A stretch of 64,000 nt of DNA from Enterobacteriaceae bacterium UBA5654. GTDB lineage: Bacteria > Pseudomonadota > Gammaproteobacteria > Enterobacterales > Enterobacteriaceae. How positions within the stretch are numbered: the stretch's first letter is position 1; each line of letters opens with the position of its first letter. Both the position numbers and the translations under genes were made by a program. Of this stretch, positions 58,034 to 64,000 are shown one piece after another. The DNA lies in the NCBI GenBank assembly GCA_002421005.1, contig DIJC01000020.1, positions 138,950 through 202,949 on the forward strand. The letters are read 5' to 3'. Below the pieces are notes generated by a model. It did no database searches. It had not been told where the DNA came from and worked only from the letters and a program-made list of their open reading frames with translations.

Positions 58034-58585
58034 ATGACCGCAACTGCACAGCAGCTTGAATTTCTGAAAAACAGCATCAAAAGCATCCAGGATTACCCGA
58101 AACCTGGCATTCTTTTCCGCGATGTCACCAGCTTGCTGGAAGACCCGAAAGCGTATGCTCTCAGCATAGAACTGCTGGTGGAGCGCTACAAAAACGCCGG
58201 GATCACCAAAGTCGTCGGCACCGAAGCGCGCGGCTTCCTGTTTGGCGCGCCGGTTGCGCTCGGCCTGGACGTCGGTTTTGTTCCGGTCCGCAAGCCGCGT
58301 AAGCTGCCGCGTGAAACGATCGCTGAAAGCTATGAACTGGAATACGGCACCGACCAGTTGGAAATCCACGTCGATGCGATTCAGCCTGGCGATAAGGTGC
58401 TGGTGGTGGACGATTTACTGGCGACCGGCGGTACTATTGAAGCCACCGTCAAGCTGATCCGCCGTCTGGGTGGCGAAGTGACCGATGCCGCGTTCATCAT
58501 TAATCTGTTCGATCTGGGCGGTGAGCAGCGTCTGGAAAAACAGGGTATTACCAGCTACAGCCTGGTCTCCTTCCCCGGTCATTGA
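58034..58585 (+). CDS. apt: Adenine phosphoribosyltransferase
   Basis: 183-aa purine salvage enzyme making AMP from adenine and PRPP. The PRPP-binding loop is VLVVDDLLATGGTI (about 122-135) and KPGILFRDV / EARGFLFG are the family motifs. The cell-wide role is adenine salvage. It is co-oriented with dnaX, with a 215-bp gap that contains a palindromic element. Confidence 0.97.
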   Translation: MTATAQQLEFLKNSIKSIQDYPKPGILFRDVTSLLEDPKAYALSIELLVERYKNAGITKVVGTEARGFLFGAPVALGLDVGFVPVRKPRKLPRETIAESYELEYGTDQLEIHVDAIQPGDKVLVVDDLLATGGTIEATVKLIRRLGGEVTDAAFIINLFDLGGEQRLEKQGITSYSLVSFPGH

Positions 58586-58604
58586 TCTTCAGGCTATCTT
58601 CTTT

Positions 58605-58690
58605 GCCATTTTGGTTCCGGGCAGGGCTCGAAATCCTCACGTACTCTCTGTACGCTCTGATTTCTGCGCGCTGGCCGTAACCAAACTGGC
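58605..58690. repeat. 86-bp imperfect palindrome between apt and dnaX
   Basis: Arms GCCATTTTGGTT (58605-58616) and AACCAAACTGGC (58679-58690) are inverted copies with one mismatch. Inside lie AAATCCTCACGTAC and GTACGCTCTGATTT, again inverted. This resembles a class of long intergenic palindromes in E. coli with CCTCACGTAC/GTACGCTC cores. It may end apt transcripts or form a stable RNA; the downstream part (58691-58800) holds the dnaX promoter. Confidence 0.65.
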
Positions 58691-58800
58691 GGCAACGATA
58701 ACACCTGCGTATTACGCGCAGACATGACCTCGCTGTCTTTGTGAGGTTGTGATAGCATTACCCTTCGTGAATCCACCTTCCAGCCTTTCAGAGCCAGCCA

Positions 58801-60726
58801 ATGAGTTATCAGGTCTTAGCCCGAAAATGGCGTCCACAAACCTTTGCTGACGTTGTCGGCCAGGAACACGTGCTGACCGCCCTGGCAAACGGCTTATCGT
58901 TAGGGCGCATTCATCACGCATACCTGTTTTCCGGCACCCGTGGCGTCGGTAAAACCTCTATCGCCCGTCTGCTGGCGAAGGGGCTGAACTGCGAAACCGG
59001 CATTACCGCTACGCCGTGCGGCGTCTGCGACAACTGCCGTGAAATTGAGCAGGGGCGCTTTGTCGATCTCATCGAAATTGATGCCGCGTCGCGCACCAAA
59101 GTTGAAGACACCCGCGATCTGCTGGACAACGTTCAGTACGCTCCCGCGCGCGGACGCTTCAAGGTCTACCTGATCGATGAAGTCCATATGCTCTCGCGTC
59201 ACAGCTTCAATGCGCTGTTAAAAACGCTGGAAGAGCCGCCCGCGCACGTGAAATTCCTGCTGGCGACCACCGATCCGCAGAAGCTGCCGGTCACTATTCT
59301 GTCGCGCTGCCTGCAATTTCATCTTAAAGCGCTGGATGTCGAACAAATTCGCCATCAGCTTGAACACATCCTGGATGAAGAAAAAATCGTCCACGAACCG
59401 CGCGCGCTACAGTTACTCTCCCGCGCGGCGGACGGCAGCCTGCGCGATGCGCTAAGCCTCACCGATCAGGCGATTGCCAGCGGCGACGGACAGCTCACGA
59501 CCGCCGCCGTCAGCACCATGCTCGGCACGCTGGACGACGATCAGGCGCTGTCGTTGATTGAAGCGCTGATTGCCGCCAACGGCGAAAACGTCATGTCGCT
59601 GGTCAACGACGCCGCGCTGCGCGGTATTGAGTGGGACGCGCTGCTGGTCGAAATGCAAAGCCTGCTGCATCGCATCGCGATGGTACAGCTTTCGCCGTCG
59701 GCGCTGGGCGCAGATATGGCCGCCATTGAGCAGCGGATGCGCGAACTGGCGCGGATTGTGCCGCCAGCGGACATCCAGCTTTATTACCAGACGCTGCTGA
59801 TAGGTCGCAAAGAGTTGCCGTATGCCCCGGATCGGCGCATGGGCGTGGAAATGACGCTGCTGCGTGCGCTGGCTTTCCATCCGCAAATGCCGCTGCCAGA
59901 GCCGGAAGGGGTACAGCAGTCTTTTGCCCCGGTAGCGCCGACGGCGGTGATGTCGCCGACCCAAATTCCCCCGTCGCCAGCCGCACCGCCGCCAGCGCAT
60001 GAAGCCCTACCGGAAACCACCAGTCAGGTACTGGCGGCCCGTCATCAGCTTCAGCGTGCGCAGGGGGCTGCAAAGCCAAAAAAGAATGAACCGGCTGCCG
60101 CCTCCCGCGCGCGGCCGGTGAATAATGCGGCGCTGGAAAGGCTGGCTTCGGTCTCTGAACGTATTCAGTCCCGCCCGGCGCAGGCCGCGCAGGATGCGGC
60201 CCCGGCGAAAAAAGAGGCGTATCGCTGGAAGGCGACCATCGTCAACGACGTGGTGAAAGAAGTCGTCGCCACACCGAAAGCGCTGAAAAAAGCGCTGGAA
60301 CATGAAAAAACGCCGGAGCTGGCAGAAAAACTGGCGATCGAAGCGATGGAGCGCGATCCGTGGGCGGCGGAAGTAAAACAGCTTCAGCTGCCAAAACTGG
60401 TTGAACAGGTGGCGCTGAACGCCTGGAAAGAGCAGAACGGCGATGCGGTTTGCCTGCATCTGCGTCCTGCCCAGCGTCATCTCAACTCCGCCGGTGCGCA
60501 GCAAAGACTGGCGGAAGCGATGAGCGCTTTATACAGTAAGCCGGTTGAACTCACTATCATTGAAGATGATAATCCGGCGATTCGCACGCCGCTGGAGTGG
60601 CGGCAGGCGATCTATGAAGAAAAACTCGCGCAGGCGCGTGAGGCTATTAATGCGGATAACAACATCCAGACGCTGCGTCGTTTCTTTGATGCGGATCTGG
60701 ATGAAGAGAGTATTCGCCCCATTTGA
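58801..60726 (+). CDS. dnaX: DNA polymerase III subunits tau and gamma
   Basis: Clamp-loader ATPase. The full-length product (tau, 641 aa; E. coli 643) links polymerase cores and DnaB. The AAA+ domain has Walker A GTRGVGKT (about 44-51), a zinc-like Cys cluster (NCETGITATPCGVCDNC) and Walker B VYLIDEVHML. A Pro/Ala-rich linker (about 365-430) and the tau-only C-terminal domains IV-V follow. A -1 frameshift site in the linker yields the shorter gamma. Followed by ybaB and recR. Confidence 0.97.
   Translation: MSYQVLARKWRPQTFADVVGQEHVLTALANGLSLGRIHHAYLFSGTRGVGKTSIARLLAKGLNCETGITATPCGVCDNCREIEQGRFVDLIEIDAASRTKVEDTRDLLDNVQYAPARGRFKVYLIDEVHMLSRHSFNALLKTLEEPPAHVKFLLATTDPQKLPVTILSRCLQFHLKALDVEQIRHQLEHILDEEKIVHEPRALQLLSRAADGSLRDALSLTDQAIASGDGQLTTAAVSTMLGTLDDDQALSLIEALIAANGENVMSLVNDAALRGIEWDALLVEMQSLLHRIAMVQLSPSALGADMAAIEQRMRELARIVPPADIQLYYQTLLIGRKELPYAPDRRMGVEMTLLRALAFHPQMPLPEPEGVQQSFAPVAPTAVMSPTQIPPSPAAPPPAHEALPETTSQVLAARHQLQRAQGAAKPKKNEPAAASRARPVNNAALERLASVSERIQSRPAQAAQDAAPAKKEAYRWKATIVNDVVKEVVATPKALKKALEHEKTPELAEKLAIEAMERDPWAAEVKQLQLPKLVEQVALNAWKEQNGDAVCLHLRPAQRHLNSAGAQQRLAEAMSALYSKPVELTIIEDDNPAIRTPLEWRQAIYEEKLAQAREAINADNNIQTLRRFFDADLDEESIRPI
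60062..60119 (+). other. Programmed -1 frameshift signal of dnaX
   Basis: The slippery heptamer A-AAA-AAG (60078-60084) is in the zero frame at codons 426-428. An internal ribosome-like AGGGGG (60062-60067) lies 10 nt upstream and a stem ACCGGC/GCCGGT (60090-60095, 60114-60119) lies just downstream. After slippage the ribosome reads GAA then TGA (60087-60089), which gives a gamma of about 429 aa. All three stimulators of the E. coli signal are present. Confidence 0.92.
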
Positions 60727-60773
60727 TCGCGCGCCCGGCGTGCGGTCGTCCACCCTCAATGAGAGAGAAGCCT

Positions 60774-61103
60774 ATGTTTGGTAAAGGCGGTCTGGGTAAC
60801 CTGATGAAACAGGCCCAGCAGATGCAGGAAAAAATGCAGAAAATGCAGGAAGAGATCGCGCAGCTGGAAGTCACCGGCGAATCCGGCGCGGGTCTGGTGA
60901 AAGTGACCATCAACGGTGCGCATAACTGCCGTCGCGTGGAGATCGACCCAAGCCTGCTGGAAGACGACAAAGATATGCTTGAAGATCTGGTCGCGGCGGC
61001 GTTCAACGATGCGGCGCGCCGTATTGATGAAACCCAGAAAGAGAAAATGGCCTCGGTTTCCTCCGGTATGCAGTTGCCGCCGGGTATGAAGATGCCGTTC
61101 TGA
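60774..61103 (+). CDS. ybaB: YbaB/EbfC family nucleoid-associated protein
   Basis: 109-aa DNA-binding protein. It has an N-terminal Gln/Met-rich amphipathic helix (LGNLMKQAQQMQEKMQKMQE) and a beta-sheet core with VTINGAHNCRRVEID. Dimers bind DNA with weak sequence preference. The start MFGKGGLGN at 60774 is the family start. It overlaps the next gene (TGATG), so is coupled to recR. Confidence 0.96.
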   Translation: MFGKGGLGNLMKQAQQMQEKMQKMQEEIAQLEVTGESGAGLVKVTINGAHNCRRVEIDPSLLEDDKDMLEDLVAAAFNDAARRIDETQKEKMASVSSGMQLPPGMKMPF

Positions 61104-61708
61104 TGCAAACCAGCCCGCTGTTAACTCAGCTTATGGAAGCTCTGCGCTGCCTGCCGGGCGTCGGCCCGAAGTCGGCGCAGCGCATGGCGTTTACGCTGTT
61201 GCAGCGGGATCGCAGCGGCGGAATGCGCCTCGCACAGTCGCTGACGAAGGCGATGTCGGAAATCGGCCACTGCGCCGATTGCCGCACCTTCACCGAGCAG
61301 GAAGTCTGCAACATCTGCGCGAATCCGCGTCGGCGGGAAAACGGTCAAATCTGCGTGGTGGAAAGTCCGGCGGACATCTACGCCATTGAGCAGACCGGCC
61401 AGTTTTCCGGGCGCTACTTCGTGCTGATGGGCCACCTCTCGCCGCTGGACGGTATCGGTCCGGGTGATATCGGCCTTGACCGACTGGAGCAGCGTCTGGA
61501 AAGCGAGCAGCTCAAAGAGGTGATCCTCGCCACCAACCCGACGGTGGAAGGTGAAGCCACCGCCAACTACATCGCCGAACTTTGCGGGCAATATGGGGTT
61601 GAAGCCAGCCGCATTGCCCACGGCGTGCCGGTAGGCGGCGAGCTGGAAATGGTCGATGGCACCACGCTGTCGCACTCGCTCGCCGGGCGTCACAAGATTC
61701 GTTTTTAA
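61103..61708 (+). CDS. recR: Recombination mediator RecR
   Basis: 201-aa protein of RecFOR-dependent gap repair that loads RecA onto SSB-coated DNA. HhH region (LPGVGPKSAQRMAF), C4 zinc finger (CADCRTFTEQEVCNIC) and Toprim-like domain (QICVVESPADIYAIE). The ATG overlaps the ybaB stop by one base. A terminator follows 6 bp after its stop. Confidence 0.97.
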   Translation: MQTSPLLTQLMEALRCLPGVGPKSAQRMAFTLLQRDRSGGMRLAQSLTKAMSEIGHCADCRTFTEQEVCNICANPRRRENGQICVVESPADIYAIEQTGQFSGRYFVLMGHLSPLDGIGPGDIGLDRLEQRLESEQLKEVILATNPTVEGEATANYIAELCGQYGVEASRIAHGVPVGGELEMVDGTTLSHSLAGRHKIRF

Positions 61709-61713
61709 CCAAA

Positions 61714-61737
61714 CGGGAGCAGAAATTTTTGCTCCCG
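61714..61737 (+). terminator. Terminator hairpin after recR
   Basis: 8-bp perfect stem CGGGAGCA/TGCTCCCG with an 8-nt A/T-rich loop. It is directly abutted by the -35 of the htpG heat-shock promoter and lacks a long U-tract. Confidence 0.65.
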
Positions 61738-61766
61738 CTTGAAATACCTCTCCGCTATCCCCATTT
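61738..61766 (+). promoter_or_regulatory. Sigma-32 heat-shock promoter of htpG
   Basis: CTTGAAA (61738-61744), 14 bp, CCCCATTT (61759-61766) is a near-perfect RpoH promoter, 50 bp before the ATG. Confidence 0.88.
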
Positions 61767-61815
61767 CCCTCTCAACGCTTTTTTACCTTGTAATTGGCAT
61801 TGAGGTATTTTCGAC

Positions 61816-63690
61816 ATGAAAGGACAAGAAACTCGCGGCTTCCAGTCAGAAGTAAAACAGCTTCTGCATCTGATGATCCACTCTCTCTATTCCAACAAAG
61901 AAATCTTTCTGCGTGAGCTGATCTCCAACGCCTCAGATGCGGCGGACAAGCTGCGTTTTCGCGCGCTGTCGAACCCGGATCTGTATGAAGGCGACGGCGA
62001 ACTGCGCGTGCGCGTCTCCTTCAACAAAGAGCAGCGCACCCTGACCATCGCCGACAACGGCGTGGGGATGAACCGTGACGATGTCATCGATCACCTGGGC
62101 ACCATCGCCAAATCCGGTACCAAATCATTCCTCGAATCAATGGGGTCCGATCAGGCGAAAGACAGCCAGTTAATCGGCCAGTTTGGGGTGGGCTTCTACT
62201 CTGCCTTTATCGTGGCAGACAAAGTGACCGTGCGCACCCGCGCGGCGGGCGATGCGGCTGAAAACGGCGTGTTCTGGGAATCCGCTGGCGAAGGTGAATA
62301 CACCGTTGCCGATATCAACAAGGCGGATCGCGGCACAGAAATCACGCTGCACCTGCGTGAAGGCGAAGACGAGTTCCTCGACGACTGGCGCGTGCGTTCG
62401 ATCATCAGCAAATACTCCGACCATATCGCGCTGCCGGTTGAGATTGAAAAACAGGAAGAGCAGGACGGGGAAACCGTTGTCTCCTGGGAAAAAATCAACA
62501 AAGCACAGGCGCTGTGGACTCGTAACCGTGCTGAAATCAAAGACGAAGAGTACACCGAGTTCTACAAGCACATTGCCCACGACTTCACCGATCCGCTGAC
62601 CTGGAGCCACAACCGCGTGGAAGGGAAGCAGGAGTACACCAGCCTGCTGTATATCCCGTCGCAGGCACCGTGGGACATGTGGAATCGCGATCACAAGCAC
62701 GGTCTGAAACTGTACGTGCAGCGCGTTTTCATCATGGACGACGCCGAACAGTTTATGCCGAACTACCTGCGCTTCGTGCGCGGCCTGATAGACTCCAGCG
62801 ATCTGCCGCTGAACGTCTCCCGTGAAATCCTTCAGGACAGCACCGTCACCCGTAACCTGCGCAGCGCGCTGACCAAACGCGTTCTGCAAATGCTGGAAAA
62901 ACTGGCGAAAGACGACGGTGAAAAATACCAGACTTTCTGGAAACAGTTTGGTCTGGTGCTGAAAGAAGGCCCGGCGGAAGATCACGGCAATCAGGAAGCG
63001 ATCGCCAAACTGCTGCGTTTTGCCTCCACCCATACCGACTCTTCCGAGCAAACCGTGTCGCTTGCCGATTACGTCTCACGCATGAAAGAAGGGCAGGAGA
63101 AGATCTACTACATCACCGCCGACAGCTACGCGGCGGCGAAAAGCAGCCCGCATCTGGAGCTGCTGCGTAAGAAAGGCATCGAAGTGCTGCTGCTTTCCGA
63201 GCGCATCGACGAGTGGATGATGAACTACCTGACCGAGTTCGACGGTAAAACGTTCCAGTCAGTGTCGAAAGCGGACGAATCGCTGGACAAGCTGGCCGAC
63301 GAAGTTGACGAAAGCGTTAAAGAAGCGGAAAAAGCGCTGACGCCGTTCGTTGAACGCGTCAAAAACCTGCTGGGCGAGCGCGTGAAAGAGGTGCGTTTGA
63401 CCCACCGTCTGACCGACACGCCAGCCATCGTCACCACCGACAACGACGAAATGAGCACCCAGATGGCAAAACTGTTTGCCGCAGCGGGTCAGGCAGTGCC
63501 GGAAGTGAAATACATCTTTGAACTGAACCCGGATCACGTGCTGGTAAAACGCACGGCGGACACCGAGGACGAAGGCCAGTTCAAAGAGTGGATGGAACTG
63601 CTGTTGGATCAGGCGCTGTTTGCCGAGCGCGGCACGCTGGAAGATCCGAACCTGTTTATCCGTCGGATGAACCAACTGCTGGTGTCGTAA
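61816..63690 (+). CDS. htpG: Hsp90-family chaperone HtpG
   Basis: Cytosolic ATP-dependent chaperone dimer, 624 aa as in E. coli. The GHKL ATP-binding domain (about 1-215) has the motifs LRELISNASDAADKLR (catalytic Glu and Asn), DNGVGM, GTIAKSGTKSF and GQFGVGFYSAF. The middle domain with the catalytic Arg (GLIDSSDLPLNVSREIL) and the C-terminal dimerisation domain follow. The start MKGQETRGFQSEVK at 61816. Confidence 0.98.
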   Translation: MKGQETRGFQSEVKQLLHLMIHSLYSNKEIFLRELISNASDAADKLRFRALSNPDLYEGDGELRVRVSFNKEQRTLTIADNGVGMNRDDVIDHLGTIAKSGTKSFLESMGSDQAKDSQLIGQFGVGFYSAFIVADKVTVRTRAAGDAAENGVFWESAGEGEYTVADINKADRGTEITLHLREGEDEFLDDWRVRSIISKYSDHIALPVEIEKQEEQDGETVVSWEKINKAQALWTRNRAEIKDEEYTEFYKHIAHDFTDPLTWSHNRVEGKQEYTSLLYIPSQAPWDMWNRDHKHGLKLYVQRVFIMDDAEQFMPNYLRFVRGLIDSSDLPLNVSREILQDSTVTRNLRSALTKRVLQMLEKLAKDDGEKYQTFWKQFGLVLKEGPAEDHGNQEAIAKLLRFASTHTDSSEQTVSLADYVSRMKEGQEKIYYITADSYAAAKSSPHLELLRKKGIEVLLLSERIDEWMMNYLTEFDGKTFQSVSKADESLDKLADEVDESVKEAEKALTPFVERVKNLLGERVKEVRLTHRLTDTPAIVTTDNDEMSTQMAKLFAAAGQAVPEVKYIFELNPDHVLVKRTADTEDEGQFKEWMELLLDQALFAERGTLEDPNLFIRRMNQLLVS

Positions 63691-63714
63691 TCACATCGTT
63701 TCCCCTCCCCGGCA

Positions 63715-64000
63715 GGGGAGGGGAGTCGGAGTCCGTGGTTTCCCCCTCTCCCTAACCCTCTCCCGCCGGGAGAGGGAACCGTTCGGCGTCGTTATCGTAT
63801 TTTCAGGCTAAACGAACCACCCAGTCCAACCGTGGCACGCTTTACTCCCTCTCCCGCCGGGAGAGGGAACCGTTCGGCGTCGTTATCGTATTTTCAGGCT
63901 AAACGAACCACCCAGCTTCAACCGTGGCACGTTTTACTCCCTCTCCCTGTGGGAGAGGGAGCTGTCCGGCCGGGGAGGAGAGTCGGAGTCCGTGGTTTCC
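63715..64000. repeat. Intergenic repeat array after htpG (continues past the window end)
   Basis: A 29-bp direct repeat (63715-63743 and 63972-64000, one mismatch, core GTCGGAGTCCGTGGTTTCC) frames a 257-bp period. Between them sit two repeat units (63756-63846, 63847-63938; 91 and 92 bp) starting CCCTCTCCCGCCGGGAGAGG and a third palindrome at 63939. Units contain GGCGTCGT, CAGGCTAA and GTGGCACG in the same order as the mscK array, so they are diverged members of one family. The block fills the 310-bp stretch after htpG, with no gene. Confidence 0.88.

Overview
The window is a stretch of enterobacterial chromosome. Gene order and protein sequences follow the Escherichia/Salmonella backbone from panE to htpG almost gene for gene: panE, yajQ, yajR, cyoABCDE, ampG, yajG, bolA, tig, clpP, clpX, lon, hupB, ppiD, ybaV, fadM, queC, ybaE, cof, decR, mdlAB, glnK, amtB, tesB, ybaY, atl, ffs, pdeB, ylaC, maa, hha, tomB, acrBA, acrR, mscK, ybaM, priC, ybaN, apt, dnaX, ybaB, recR, htpG. 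The proteins are clearly not E. coli K-12. The accessory insertions (a CcdA-type cysteine desulfhydrase beside decR, a ManD-type dehydratase with a PTS, and an NhaC/lyase pair) point to an Enterobacter, Lelliottia, Leclercia or Kosakonia-like member of the Enterobacteriaceae. This assignment is inference.

Layout. 0-10 kb: panE end, yajQ, yajR, the cytochrome bo3 oxidase operon cyoABCDE, and the AmpG muropeptide permease with YajG. 10-20 kb: the protein quality control block (BolA, trigger factor, ClpP, ClpX, Lon, HU-beta, PpiD), with recognisable sigma-32 promoters before clpP and lon. 20-32 kb: FadM, QueC, YbaE, Cof, the divergent ccdA/decR pair, the heterodimeric ABC exporter MdlAB, the ammonium genes glnK-amtB behind a sigma-54 promoter, and TesB. 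32-45 kb is the most variable part. It holds a shortened ERIC element, ybaY, atl, an XRE-regulated NhaC/MetC-like module, 4.5S RNA, a two-gene unit of unknown function, a flavin reductase/PdeB pair, a GntR/ManD/PTS catabolic module, Zur-type alternative ribosomal proteins and a GNAT acetyltransferase. 45-56 kb: ylaC, maa, hha-tomB and the AcrAB efflux locus with acrR, then MscK. 56-64 kb: an intergenic repeat array, ybaM, priC, ybaN, apt, dnaX with its programmed frameshift, ybaB-recR, htpG and a second repeat array that runs off the window end.

There is no prophage, insertion sequence, CRISPR array, rRNA or tRNA. The least explained structures are: (1) a family of about 91-94 bp intergenic repeats, present as four copies after mscK and as a divergent set after htpG, both arrays bounded by direct repeats; (2) the XRE / NhaC / MetC-like lyase module, with a perfect 9-bp inverted-repeat operator and a possible leader peptide; (3) a low-GC two-gene unit with a ribbon-helix-helix-like protein and a small protein that looks loosely TusA-like; and (4) the GntR/ManD/PTS module with two palindromic operator candidates.
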